Position numbers and translations under genes: made by a program. Under the pieces are notes generated by a model. That model saw only the letters and a program-made list of their open reading frames with translations, had not been told where the DNA came from and searched no databases. From Zygnema cylindricum (taxonomy: Eukaryota; Streptophyta; Zygnematophyceae; Zygnematales; Zygnemataceae), in contig JBBHKE010000403.1 in NCBI GenBank assembly GCA_037447655.1, positions 190,501 to 254,500 on the forward strand: a DNA stretch of 64,000 nucleotides, written 5' to 3'. Positions within the stretch are counted from its first letter, which is position 1. Each line of letters starts with the position of its first letter. Of this stretch, positions 22,179-35,426 are shown one piece after another.

Positions 22179-22955
22179 AACTCTGTGTGCTCCATTGCCC
22201 ACAAAAATCGCAGATCCAAAAGAAGCTTATCTAGATAGTGTCGACTCCAAGTTGATATAAACTCATATGACTGACCCCTTGAAAATCAAAAACCCATTAT
22301 ATCTTCACCCCAGTAAAATTAGACTTTCTGTGTGCTCAGTTCCACCACAGAATGCAAAGTTAGAATAAGAGGTTTGGACACATTCACCCACTTTGACTTT
22401 CCCTTAGAACTGCAACCACCCTGGCAAGCAAAAACTCTGACCGACTACACTTTTGTGTAGCCTGGACTCCCTTGAGTCTGCAGCAAAAAAAATCACTAAA
22501 AATGGTCAAGTAAATTGATAGTTATGGCTAGCCAAAGTTCACCATTTATAGAAGGTGCTCTCTGGGAGAGGCAGCCACCTACCCAAAATTTTCTAAGTCC
22601 TATTCCCCCTCTAAAACTCTATCTACTGAAGTACGGCACCAATCAAATAACTGTGTTGTACAAAAAGCACATGTGCCTCTGTACTTTATGTACGGCCATT
22701 GTACAACATGGCCAAAATGTCGACATGTGTCAAATCAGGATTTGTTCCCATAATCTCCGGAGTTCCCATAATCCAATGTTATCACGCCACGTGTCATATG
22801 ACGTGGCAAAGAACATAAAACACCAAAAGTACCTCTTCCTTGATCGCTGCGCTTATCGCGGCCGTCCGATCAAAAATCGGCAATAATCCTAGCCTCTGAA
22901 ATTCAAGGCGCGGTATTTGTTTCGCTATCAAAACAAATGTGCGGTATCCGTTCCG
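22179..22955 (-). mobile_element. Partial LTR of family D inside B
   Basis: On the minus strand this is the inner about 775 bp of an LTR ending GGGCAATGGAGCACACAG. Its last part matches the end of the solo LTR at 5896-7104, and the rest is parallel to the 3100-4226 LTR. The outer part is missing because a family C LTR starts at 22956. Confidence 0.7.
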
Positions 22956-24011
22956 TGAAACTCTGAGACCTCCATAAGTCCTCCGAGTGGACAGCTTCCA
23001 AGAAGCCTCTAGGATAACCCTGACCCCTTTGTGTTTCAGCAAAATTAACTGCCACCCTGCCAGACAAATACTCTGACAAACTTCACCCCTGTGATGACAA
23101 GACTCTGCTGAGTCGATAGCAAAAAGAATCTATGAATTTGATCCCCTGAGCAGTAAGTTATGGAGGGTCAAAGTTGACCTTTTGTACAAAAGGTCTCTAG
23201 GAGAGAGGGTCCTATCTTCTAATTTTTCTAAGTCCTATCTCTCTCACAGACACTATCTACTCATGTACGGAGCCAATCAGATTTCAGTTTCGTACACAAA
23301 AGTACAACTGTCGGTGTACTTTATGTACAGCCATTGTATGACATGGCCTAAATGTCGACACGTGGTATGTCCAGATTCGCTCCCTTAATCCTCGGAGATG
23401 TCGCGATCCAATGTCATTCTGCCATGTGTCTTCCGATGTGGCGATGACCACAAACCGCCGAAATCCTCTTCCGCGATCTCGGCGTTAATTCCGGCCGTCC
23501 GATTAAATTCATATTTAATCGTAGCCGTAATAAATACATGTGGGTATCCATTTCACTAAAGAAAGAAATGCGCGGTATTGGTTTCTTATCCGTACCGGAA
23601 TCCTTACTTTTACATTTATTGGATATATGTCTCCCGTAAGCAGTTATAGTTAAATGAAATTTTCTACGTATAAATGTTTAAATAATTATCAAACTCCATA
23701 ATACCTCGCAGTACTTCTAGAGTTAACGGCTAAGGCAACCGGCTACCGGCTGTTTGCCGGCCGGTAGGTACTAGGATCAAATCCTGTCGCCAACAATATC
23801 TTTTAGTAAATTAAACCCCTAACTAAAATATATTTCCCCGTAAACCTCTGGATAGTCTAGGTAGCCATGGCTCTAGCTCCCTCTCCAATATCTTAGTGAC
23901 TGCGACAAGTTTGAAAAGTTGGAGAGAGAAGTTAGAGGTAGACTGCCTCGGCTTCTTTCTATATTTCTATTCAGACCTAGAAAATACTTAAAAAGACCAT
24001 TAATTTCTACA
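22956..24011 (-). mobile_element. Family C LTR (3' LTR of C1)
   Basis: 1056 bp; it starts TGTAGAAATTAATGG at 24011 and ends GAGTTTCA at 22956 on the minus strand. A tRNA-like segment lies on the opposite strand at about 23721-23795. Confidence 0.85.
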
Positions 24012-27000
24012 CTCCTCTTATTTTCTAGTCAATCTTTAATTTCAGACCACACTTCTCCCTAGAGAAAATTAGCTTAAGGGAAGGCACTGGTTTGGTCATC
24101 ATATCTGCTACCATCTCACTATCAGGTCGGTATTCTAAACTGATTATTTTATTTTCTACTTTTTTTCTGAAAAATCTCGGTATAATGTCCATGTGTTTAG
24201 CTTTAAAATGATGTTTAGAATTGACAAAAATAGCGATTGCTGCCTGATTATCACAAAATATTTTTTGCACACCACTCTTAAGGTGACCAAGCTCACCAAG
24301 CAAAGACTTGACCCACATCAATTCTTTTACAACAGAGCAAGAGGCCATATTCTCAGCCTCCATGGTGGACTGAGCAATAACTTTTTGCTGTTTGCTACTC
24401 CAACAGCAAGCCCTATCACCCACATATAATACATATCCAGAAGTGCATCTCCTCATCGGAGTATCACCATAACTAACATCCCTCCAAGTAGTGATGTCAA
24501 TATTCTCCCCACCCAAATGCAACGATAGATCCTTAGTTCCTATCAAATATCTAAAGACTCTCTTAGCTGCCTCCCAATCCTTCTTAGTGGGAGCATTTAG
24601 ACTTCTACTCAGCACTCCTACAGTTGCAGCTAAATCCGGCCAGATACAATTCATAAAATAGATTAGACTTCCCACTACTTGCCTGTAAGGAATAGTCTGC
24701 ATGAACTTCTGTTCATCAGGAGATAATTCCTCGTCTAAGACTATGACTCGTTCTTCCTCACTCCCCTCACTTCCCTTCTTCAACTCCATTGGAGTTGTAC
24801 AACTATTAGCTTTATCCATTTGAAATTTTTCAAGTATGTTCCCTATTGCTTCCTTTTGAGTCAATCTTATAATTTTTCTTTTTTAGTCTCTCTCTACTTG
24901 AATTCCTAAAATATATTTTGCTTCCCCCATATCATTCATTTCAAATCTCCCTTTAATTTCACTTTTGAGTTTATTAATTTTTTCCATTTATTTACTAAAA
25001 ACAAGCAAATCATCAACATAAATTGCAATAAATATAAAACCTTCCTATCTTCGAAAACATAGATTGAGTGATCTGAGCTGATCCAGATATATCCAAGACC
25101 AGTAAGAAACTCATCAAGCTTCTTATTCCACTGTTGAGGCGCTTGTTTCGAACCATAAAGAGATTTAATTAGCCGGCATACCTTACTCTCCTCTCCTTCC
25201 TCCACAAACCCTTCGGGTTGTCGCATGAAGATCTCTTTTTCCAATTCTCCATGCAAAAAAGCTGTCTTGATGTCCATCTAGTGCACTTCCATGTCTTCCG
25301 CTGGTGCCAGGCTGAAAGTATGCGGACAAAGGGAAATCTGACCACCGGGGCAAAGGTTTCCTCGTAGTCAATTCCCTCCTTTTGTGTAAATCCCTTTGCC
25401 ACTAATCGGGCCTTGTAGCGCTCCATTCTGTTATCTGGGTTTAGTTTTAATTTGAAAACCCACTTACAATCGATTGGTTTTCGGTTAGTGGACAATCCAC
25501 CAGCTCCCAAGTATCGGCTGCCATAATTGAGGCCATCTCCTCATTGATGGCTGTCTTCCACCGGTTTTTTTTTGGACACGTGATCGCCTCTCCATAAGTT
25601 TGAGGTTCATCTTGATGAGATAATTTAGTTACCTTGTTATTAACGTGTTTTTCTTGTAGTCTTTTGCTACTTCTCCTTCCCCCCTCAAAATCTGAGGCCA
25701 GAATAGATGGTTCTCGTGGATTCTTTCGAACAAACTCGGCTTTTTTTCCCCTATCCGTTGATTCCGAATCAATTTCCACCACGTCTTCCGCTTCGGGTAA
25801 AGTTGTCACTGGAGTTTCCACAGCCGAGTCCTTTTCGGTCTGATTTGTATCTGCAAGAATGTCATCTTCTCTAAAACGTGGATAGTTAGGAAGCTCAAAG
25901 TCATCGGAATTTTTTGACTCAAATCTGATTTTTACTGACTTTGTATATTTGAAGGGATCCACAGACTTTCCTTCATCCATAACTACTAGATGCTTTACTA
26001 AGATTATATCTTCTCTTTTTAGATCATAAACTCTATATCTTTTAACATCCTCGTCATATCCTAATAAGTATCCCGGTTTTCTTTTATAATCTAGCTTCCA
26101 ATTAGACCGAACTGTATCTAGACTGAATACTTGACAGCCGAAAACCTTTAGGTGAGATATGTCTGGTTTTTGGCCTATCCATCTCTCATAAGTTGTTTGA
26201 TCTTTTATAGCTGAAGTAAGAACTCTATTTTTGAGGTAATTAGCACAGTTCATTGCTTCTGCCCAAAACCTTTTTCCTATCTTCTTATCTGTCAACATAC
26301 TTCTACCACTATCACTTGGTGTTCTATTTAACCTATAGCTACCCCATTCTGATCCGGGTTTTGTAGAATTGTCTTTTGGTGTTGGACCCCATCTTCCCTC
26401 AGAAAATCCTCAAACTGGTTAGAAGTATACTCTCCACCATTATCACTCCTTATTCTCTTGATTGGAGTTTCATGGAGTTTTTTGCTCCTTGCTTTATATT
26501 GTTTAAACAATCCTGAGCTTCGGACTTGTTTTTCAAAAAATACACTCGCGAATACCGAGACCAATCATCAGTGATAGTCATCATAAATCTCTTCCCCCCC
26601 GGTGAGGGCACTTTAGCCGGTCCCCAAATATATGTGTGTACTAAATCTAGAATTTTTTCTCCCTTATAGGTGGCTATTTTGGGAAAGGGTAATCTGTGTG
26701 CTTTACCTTGAGCACATCCACTAGAATCACTTATATTATCACTCTCAGTGAATTAAATCCCTTCTACCACTCCCATCTTTTTCATCTCTTTTAACTTATC
26801 TAGATTCACATGCCCAAGCCTCTTATGCCACATCATAATATCATGAACACCAGCATAATAAAGTTTCTTTGTTTCATTACTTAAAATCAGCATTAACATC
26901 CCTTGGCTACCTTTCTCAGCAAAAAAATAGACCTCCTCCTCAAAACTAGCAGTAAAGACTCCTTCCCAAGTGCTAGTGAAAAAATCCTTATCATCTAATA

Positions 27001-28362
27001 CAAATGTAGAGATGAGGTTTTTTTTCAGTTCCGAAATTAACAATACACCGGAGAACGTTACGATAGATGTCTTTCCTTCTACTAGCACTTTCAGATCTAC
27101 TGATCCTACAAAAGTAGTAGTGACTATCCTCCTATCCCCGTACTCTATCTCTACGGTGGGAATCTTTCTTATCTTAGTGAGCAGGTGCTTATCCTTACAC
27201 ATGTGCATGGAGGCACCTGAATCTACAATCCAGCGTGCTTCACCTTTCAATCCACCGTAAGCAGATTTCTACCTTTGTGGAATTTCGACCTCGTTTTTCG
27301 CCTACAACTCCTCATCCAATAGGAGCTCATCGTCCTCGTCCTTGGATTCTGCCTCATGCACCTGTGTCACAAAGGCCTTTTTTTTCCTCTCGGGGTTCCA
27401 ACGGTCTGTCCCTCCTTTAACCGAAGCTCGATTAGCTTAGTGCACTCCGCCAAATAGTGCCCCATTTTCTTACAAAAATGACATAAACCTTTGGGAGCCC
27501 TTGTTCCGAACTCGTCAGTTTGATATTTCTGCTCCCTCCCCCCATAGGTTTCCGACCGGTTTCCGAGAATCCTTGTTCCTCCAATTGGTTGAAGTTGCCA
27601 AGGCTTGGCCACTCTTTCCTCCCCTTCGGATCTCAATCGTATTCTCCCCAACGAGAATCATCCCTACCACTGAGTTCCATATCCACCTTGAGTCCGGCAA
27701 GTCCTGCACACGGTTGACTATCTTCTCGAACTCATCGGGTAACTTCATCAGTAAACAGTTAACCTTTTTCTTTTCACTAAAATCTTTTCCCGCACTCTCT
27801 AGCTCCATGAAAAGTGTAGCAAGCTCATTGCAAAAATCCAACATCTTCCCCCCCTTCTATACATACTCCTTAACTTTCTGATCAGCCAACTGTTGTTGCT
27901 GAATCGTACCACTTCCGTACATCTCTATGAGAGCCATCGAATGATCGGATGCCCTTTTTACCTGCAAATGATGACATGCAAGCCCTTGAGTAAGATGGCG
28001 GAGGATGAAGTGCTTTGCCGCCATATTGTTGAAGTCCTAGGTATCACTATCATTTTCCTCGTTCCTCGGAATTGGTGACATGAATGCTGAAACCACTTGC
28101 TATTGGTGTGGTCGTCTCCTTCTCCGTTCCTTTGTCCACCACCTCTCTTTCCTTTGTCTCTTCCGTTGGAGATGGATTTGCTTTCCTTGTGAATCTGCTT
28201 CCTCCAAACCCTAGAGGGATTCCAAGACTTGATGGACGCCCCACTTGTCCACTCACTATCCCCCAAAACCTTTTCTCGCATAGAGCTCCTGTCATCATAC
28301 TTTACCAGTATATAAAGCCAGTTCTATTAAATATTGGTACCCTAGAGGGTGGGCTCATAACT
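24012..28362 (-). pseudogene. Copia family C unit C1 gag-pol (broken)
   Basis: Full domain order. Gag starts at ATG 28382 in the LTR. The knuckle CHFCKKMGHYLAEC is near 27440-27485, and protease WIVDSGASMHMC near 27210. Integrase has HKRLGHVNLDKL near 26815 and RSDNGGEY near 26440, with WAEAMNCANYLKNRV near 26250. RT runs from about 25480 with FAPVVRF and [13 protein letters not shown] near 25265. The YVDDL region near 25010 is frameshifted. An open RT C-terminus and RNase H (279 residues, 24864-24025) contains CDNQAAIAI and ADMMTK. Many frameshifts occur in gag and RT. A polypurine tract with one change is at 24012-24019. The unit is inactive, and RNase H is its best-preserved part. Confidence 0.85.
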
Positions 28363-28672
28363 TGAAACTCTGAGACCTCCATAGATCCTCAGAATAGACA
28401 GCCTGCAAGAAGCCTCTACGATAACTTGACCCCTTTGTGTTTCAGCAAAATAACTGCCGCCTTAGCAAACAAAAACTTTGACAAACTTCACCTCTGTGAA
28501 GACAAGACTCCCCTGAGTCGATAGCAAAAAGAATCTCTGAATTTCCTCCCCGAAGCAGTAAGTTATAGAGGGGTCAAAGTTGACCTTTTGTACAAAAGCT
28601 CTCTAGGGAGAGAGGGTCCTATCTTCTAATTTTTCTAAGTCCTATCTCTCTCACAGACTCTATCTACTGATG
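28363..28672 (-). mobile_element. Truncated family C LTR (inner 310 bp)
   Basis: The inner end of a C LTR, cut at GATGT (about 28672) and fused to a gag fragment. It provides the LTR end directly before the C1 primer-binding site (28348-28362, with two changes from the consensus). Confidence 0.8.
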
Positions 28673-28862
28673 TGAATCCTCTTTCCTGGTGAATCTGCTT
28701 CCTTTAAACCCTGGAGGAATTCCAAGACTTGATGGACGCCCCAATCGTCCACTCACTATCCCCCAAAACTTTTTTTCGCATAGAGCTCCTATCATCATAC
28801 TTTCCCAGTATATGAAGCCAGTTCCATTAAAGATTGGTACCCAAGAGGATGGGCCCATAACC
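28673..28862 (-). pseudogene. Family C gag stub between two LTRs
   Basis: About 62 codons of gag with the VPIFNGTGFIYWESMM motif, joined to a truncated LTR at 28672. It represents a fourth unit of the array from which nearly all of the interior was deleted. Its primer-binding site at 28848-28862 differs from the consensus by one base. Confidence 0.8.
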
Positions 28863-29914
28863 TGAAACTTTAAGACCTCCATAAGTCCTCAGAGTGGACA
28901 GCTTCCAAGAAGCCTCTAGGATAATCCTGACCCCTTTGTGTTTAAGCAAAAATAACTGCCACCCGTGGCAGACAAAAACTCTGACCAACTTCACCCCTGT
29001 GAAGACAAGACTCCCCTGAGTCGATAGCAAAAAGAATCTCTGAATTTGCTCCCCTGAGCAGTAAGTTATGGAGGGTCAAAGTTGACCTTTTGTACAGAAG
29101 CTCTCTGGGAGAGGGGGTCCTATCTTCTAATTTTTCTAAGTCCTATCTCTCTCACAGACTCTATCTACTGATGTACGGAACCAATCAGAATTGAGTTCCG
29201 TACGCAAAAGTACAGCTGCCGGTGTACTTTATGTACGGACATTGTACGACATGGCCAAAATGTCGACACATGTCAAATCCGGATTCGGTGCCATAATCTC
29301 CGGAGATTCCACAATCCAACGGAATTTCGCCACGCGTCATCCGATGTGGCGATGGCCACAAACCGCCGAAATCTTCCTCCGCGATCTCGGCGCTAATCCC
29401 GGCCGTCCGATTAAATTCGGCTTTAATCGTAGCCGTAATAAATACATGCGCGGTATTTGTTTCATTTACGAAACAAATGCGCGGTACTGATTTTTGTCCG
29501 TACCGTAAGTCGTACATTATATATTACTGGATCTATGTATCCCGTAATTCATTTCAGTTAAATGGTTTATCGCACGTATACATATTTAAATAAATATCAA
29601 ACTATATGATACGTAACACTACCGCTAGACTAAACGGCTAAGGCTACCGGCTATTTCCTGCCTGCCGGCCGGTAGGTACAAGGATCAAATCCTGCCGCCG
29701 GCACATGACTTTTACTTAAATAAATAAACCCTAATCTACTACCCGTAAATCTCAGGATAGCATAGGCAACCATGGCTGTAACTTCATCTCTGATTTTCAG
29801 TGACTGCAACAAGTGTGGGAGTTGAAGGGAGAAGTTAGAGGCAGACTGCCTTGGCTTCTTTTCTGCATTTTATTTTAGACCTAGAAAATACTAAACGAAT
29901 CATCAATTTATACA
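28863..29914 (-). mobile_element. Family C LTR (3' LTR of C2, 5' LTR of the gag stub)
   Basis: 1052 bp, starting TGTATAAATTGATG after the polypurine tract AAGGGGAG (29915-29922 on the plus strand as CTCCCCTT) and ending in TTTCA at 28863. A tRNA-like segment on the plus strand is at about 29625-29705. Confidence 0.85.
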
Positions 29915-32900
29915 CTCCCCTTATTTTGTAGTCAATCTTCAATTTCAGACCACACTTCTCCTTGAAGAAAATTAGCTTAGGGGAAGGCATAAGTTTGGTC
30001 ATCATATCTGCTCCATCTTGCTATCTGGTTGATACTCTAAACTTAATATTTTGTTTTCTACTTTCTCTCTTACAAAGCTGAGTCTAATGTCCATGTGTTT
30101 GGCTTTAAAATGATGTTTATGATTTGCAGAAATAACGATTGTTGTCTGATTATCACAAAAACAATTCTGCACACCACTCTTAAGGTGACCAAGCTCACCA
30201 AGCAAAGACTTGACCCACATCAATTCTTTTACAGCAGAGCAAGAGGCCATATACTCAGCCTCTGTGGTGGACTGAGCAATAACCTTTTGTTGTTTGCTAC
30301 TCCAACAGCAAGCCCCATCACCCACATATAATACATATCCAGAAGTACATCTCCTCATCGGTGCATCACCATAACTGGCATCACTCCAAGTAGTAAGGTC
30401 AATATTCTCCCCACCCAAATGCAACCATAAATCCATAGTTCCTATCAAATATCTAAGGACTCTCTTAGCTGCCTCCCAATCCCTCTTAGTGGGAGCATTT
30501 AGACTTCTACTCAGAACTTCTACAATTGCAGTTAATTCGGCAGGGTACAATTCATAAAATAGATTAGACTTCTAACTACTTGCCTGTAAGGAATATTCTG
30601 CATGAAATTCTGCATGAGCTTTTGTTCTTCAGAAGATAGTTCCTCGTCTAAGATTATGACTCCTTCTTCCTCACTCCCCTCACTTCCCTTCTTTAACCCA
30701 ATTGGAGTTGTACAACTATTAGCTTTATCCTCTGAAATTTTTCAAGCATGTTCCCTATTGCTTCATTTTGAGTCAATCTTATAATCTTTATTTTTCGGTC
30801 TCTTCCTACTTGAATTCCCAAAATATATTTTGCTTCCCCTATATCCTTCATTTCAAATCTCCCCTTAAGATCGGTTTTCAGTTAGTTTATTTTTTCCATT
30901 GATTTACTTAAAACAAGCAAATCATCAACATAAATTGCAATAAATATAATACCTTCCTCATCTTCGACAACATAGATTGAGTGATCTGAGCTGATCCGAA
31001 TATATCCTAGACCGGTAAGAAACTCATCAAGCTTCTTATTCCACTGTCGAGGCGCTTGTTTCAAACCATAAAGAGATTTAATCAGCCGGCATACCTTACT
31101 CTCCTCTCCTTACTCCACAAACCCTTCGGGTTGTCCATGAAGATCTCCTCTTCCAATTATCCATGCAAAAAGGATGTCTTGATGTCCATCTGGTGCACTT
31201 CCATGTCTTCCGCTGGTGCCAGGCTGAGAAGTATGCGGACGGAGGGAAATCTGACCACTGGGGCAAAGGTTTCATCGTAGTCAATTCCCTCTTTTTGTGT
31301 AAATCCCTTTGCCACTAATCGGGCCTTGTAGCGCTCGATTGTGTTATCTGGGTTCAGTTTTAATTTGAAGACCCACTTATAACCGATTGGTTTTCGGTGA
31401 GGTGGACAATCCACCAGCTCCCAAGTATCGGCTGCCATAATTGAGGCCATCTCCCCATTGATGGCTGTCTTCCACCGGTTTCTTTTTGGACAAGTCATCG
31501 CCTCTCCATAAGTTTGAGGTTCATCTTGATGAGATAGTTTAGTTACCTTGTTATTAACCTGTTTTTTTTGTAGTCTTTTGCTACTTCTCCTTCCCCGCTC
31601 AAAATCTGAGGCTGGGATAGATGGTTCTCGTGGATTCATTCGAACAAACTCGGCTTCTCCCCTATCCCTTGATTCCGAATCAATTTCCACCATGTATTCC
31701 GCTTCGGGTAGAGTTGTCACTCGAGTTTCCACAGCCGAGTCCTTTTCGGTCTGATTTGTATCTTCAAGAATGTCATCTTCTCTAAAACCTGGATAGTTAG
31801 GGAGCTCAAAGTTATCGGAATTTTCTGACTCAAATCTGATTTTTAGTGACTTTGTATATTTGAAGGGATCCATAGACTTTCCTTCATCCATAACTACTAG
31901 ATGCTTTACTAAGATTATATCTTCCCTTTTTTATATCATAAACTCTATATCTTTTAACATCCTCATCATATCCTAATAAGTATCCCGGTTTTCCTTTATG
32001 ATCTAGCTTCCAATTAGACCGATCTGTATCTAGACTGAATACTTGACTGCCAAAAACCTTTAAGTAAGATATGTCTTGTATTCGACTGGTCCATCTCTCT
32101 TAAGGTGTTTGATCTTTTATAGCTGAGGTAAGAACTCTATTTTTGAGGTAATTAGCGCAGTTCATTGCTTTTTCCCAGAACCTTTTTCCTATCTTCTTAT
32201 CCGAAACATACTTCTAGCACTATCACTTAGTATTCTATTTAACCTTTCATCTACCCCATTCTGTTCCAGATTTTCTGGAACTGTCTTTTGGTGTTGGACC
32301 CCATCTTCCCTCAGAAAATCCTCAAACAGGTTAGAAGTATACTCTCCACCATTGTCACTCCTTACTCTCTTGATTGGATTTTCATGGAGTTTTTCGCTCG
32401 ATGCTATATATTGACTAAAACAATCCTGATCTTCTGACTTGTTTTTCAAAAAATACACCCGGGAATACCGAGACCAATCATCAGTTATAGTCATCATAAA
32501 TCTCTTTTTCCCCGTTGAGGGCACTCTTGCCGGTCCCCAAATATCTGTGTACTAGATCTAGATTTTTTTCTCCCTTATACGTGGCTGTTTTAGGAAAGGG
32601 TAATCTGTGTGCTTTACCTTGAGCACATCCACTACAATCACTTATATCATCATTCTCACTAAACTGAATCCCTTCCACTTCTCCCATCTTTTTCATCTCT
32701 CTTAACTTATCTAGATTCACATGCCCAAGCCTCTTATGCCACATCATAATATCATGAACACCAACATAATAAAATTTCTTCTTTTCATTATTTAAGATCA
32801 GCCTAAACATCCCATGGCTACCTTTCTCAGCAATGAAATAGACATCCTCATCAAAACTAGCAGTAAAGACTCCTTCCCTAGTGCTAGTGAAAAAATCCTT

Positions 32901-34271
32901 ATCATCTAATAGAGATGTAGAGATAAGGTTTTTGTTCAGCTCCGGAATAAATAATACATCGGAGAATGTTAATATGGATGTCTTTCATTCTACTAACACT
33001 TTTAGATCTACTGATCCTACAAGAGTAGTGGTGACTATCCTCCCATCTCCGTACTCTATCTCTACGTTGGTAATCTTTCTTATCTTAGTGAACAGGTGTC
33101 TATCCTTACACATGTGCATGGAGGCACTTGAATCTACAATCCAGCGTGCTTCACCTTTCAATCCACCGTAAGCACATTTCTGCCTTCGTGGAATTTCGAC
33201 CTCATTTTTCGCCTCCAACTCCTCAATCAAAAGGAGCTCATTGTCCTCGTCTTCGGATTCAGCCTCAAGTACCTGTGTGACAAGGGCCTTTTTCTTTCCT
33301 CTCAGGGTACCACCGGTCTGCCCCTCTTTTAACCAAGCTCGGTTAGCTTAGTGCACTCTGCCATATAGTGCCCCGGTTTCTTACAAAAATGACATAAACC
33401 TTTGGGAGCCCTTGGTTCGAACTCGTCAGCCTGTTTTTTTTGCTCCCTACCCCCATAGTTTAAGACTGGTTTCCGAGAATCCTTTTTCCTCTAGTCAGTC
33501 GCTGTTGCCAAAGCTTGGCCACTCTTTCCTCCCCTTCGGATCTCAATCGTATTCTCTCGAACGAGAATCATCCCTACCATTGAGTTCCATATCCACCTTG
33601 AGTCAGGCAAGTCCTTCACACGGTTGACTATGTTCTCAAACTCATCAGGTAACTTCATTAGTAAACAGTTAACCTTTTCTTTTTCACTACAAACTTTTCC
33701 CGCACTCTCTAGCTCCATGAAGAGTGTAGCAAGCTCATTGCAAAAATCCAACATCTTCCCCCCTTTGTATACATACTCCTTAACTTTCTGATTAGCCAAC
33801 TGTTGTTGCGTAATTGTACCAGTTCGGTACATCTCTATGAGAGCCATCCAAAGATCAGATGCCATTTCTACCTGCAAATGAGGACATGCAAGTCCTTCAT
33901 TGAGAAGGCGTAGGATGAAGTGTTTTGTCGCCATATTGTTGAAGTCCCAAATTTCAGTATCATTCTCCTCGTTCCTCGGAATAGGTGACATGAATGCCGA
34001 ACTAGATGTTATTGGTGTGGTCGCCTTCTTCTCCTTTCCTTTGTCCACCACCTCTCCTTCTTTGGTTTCCTCCGTTGAAGTTGGATCCTCTTTTCTGGTT
34101 AATCTGCTTCCTCCAAACCCTGGAGGAATTCCAAGACTTGATGGACGCCCCAACCGTCCACTCATTATCCCCCAAAACCTTTTTTCGCATAGAGCTCCTA
34201 TCATCATACATTCCCAGTATATGAAGCCACTTCCATTAAAGCTTGGTACCCTAGAAGGTGGGCCCATAACC
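29915..34271 (-). pseudogene. Copia family C unit C2 gag-pol (broken)
   Basis: Gag is open for 266 residues from ATG 34291, which lies in the LTR, to 33491. It includes VPSFNGSGFIYWE and the CNELATLFMELESAG gag segment. The knuckle region is near 33390, and protease WIVDSSASMHMC (Gly to Ser in the DSG motif) near 33140. Integrase HKRLGHVNLDKL is near 32720 and RSDNGGEY near 32350. A linker plus RT is open for 244 residues (31891-31157) through MDIKTSFLHG. IAIYVDDLLVLSK is intact near 30930. RNase H (30550-30002) contains CDNQTTIVI. Several frameshifts separate these blocks. Confidence 0.85.
34257..34271 (-). promoter_or_regulatory. Primer-binding site, initiator tRNA-Met half-tRNA type (C2)
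   Basis: The minus-strand sequence GGTTATGGGCCCACC directly follows the LTR end. All 15 bases are complementary to the initiator tRNA-Met anticodon-arm segment as I know it from plants. The same 15 bases encode part of QVMGPP of gag. Confidence 0.75.
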
Positions 34272-35426
34272 TGAAACTGTGAGACCTCCATAAGTCCTCA
34301 GAGTGGACAGCTTCCAAGAAGCCTCTAGGTTAACCCTGACCCTTTTGTGTTTCAGCAAAAATAACTGCCACGCTGGCAGACAAAAACTTGACCAACTTCA
34401 CCCCTGTGAATACAAGACTCTCTGAGTCGATAGCAAAAAGAATCTCTGAAGTTGCTCCTCAGAGCAGTAAGTTATGGAGGGTCAAAGTTGACCTTTTGTA
34501 TAGAAGCTTTCTGGGAGAGAGGGTCCTATCTCCTAATTTTTCTAAGTCCTATCTCTCTCACAGACTCTATCTATTGATGTACGGAGCCAATTAGAATGCA
34601 GCTCCATACACAAAAATACAGCTGCCGGTGTACTTTTTGTACGAACCTCGTACGACATGGCCTAAATGTCGACACGTGGTTATCCGGATTCGCTCTTTTA
34701 ATCCTCGGAGATGCTGCGATCCAATGTCATTCCGCCACGTGTCATCCGATGTGGCGATGACCAAAACCGCCGAAATCTTCCTCCGCGATCTCGGCGCTAA
34801 TCGCGGCCGTCCGATTAAATTCGGCTTTAATCGTAGCCGTAATAAATACATGCGCGGTATTTGTTTCATTTACGAAACAAATGCGCGGGTACTAATTTGT
34901 GTCCGTACCGTAAGTCGTACATTATATATTACTGGTTCTATGTATCCCGTAATTCATTGCAGTTAAATGGTTTTTCGCACTTTATACATATTTAAATAAC
35001 TATCAAACTATATGCTACGTAACACTACCTCTAGACTAAACGGCTAAGGCTACCTGCTATTTCCTGTCTGCCGGCCGGTAGGTACCAGGATCAAATCCTG
35101 TCGCCGGCACATAACTTTTACTTAAATAAAAAAAACCCTAATATAAATTTCCCGTAAACCTCAGGATAGCCAAGGTAGCCATGGCTCTAGCTTCCTCTCC
35201 AATTAACTGCGACAAGTTTGAGAGTTGGAGAGAGAAGATAGAGATAGACTACCTCGACTTCTATATTTCTTTTCAGACCTAGAAAATACTAATAAAACCA
35301 TTAATTTCTCAGTGACTGCGACAAGTTTGAAAAGTTGGAGAGAGAAGTTAGAGGTAGACTGCCTCGGCTTCTTTTTTATTTCTATTTAGACCTAGAAAAT
35401 ACTTTTAAAGACCATTAATTTCTACA
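34272..35426 (-). mobile_element. Family C LTR (3' LTR of C3, 5' LTR of C2), with internal duplication
   Basis: 1155 bp, about 100 bp longer than its siblings because of a tandem duplication of the outer end (about 35207-35309 and 35310-35423; both begin GACTGCGACAAGTTTG or a variant and end ACCATTAATTTCT). A tRNA-like segment is at about 35035-35110. Confidence 0.85.
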
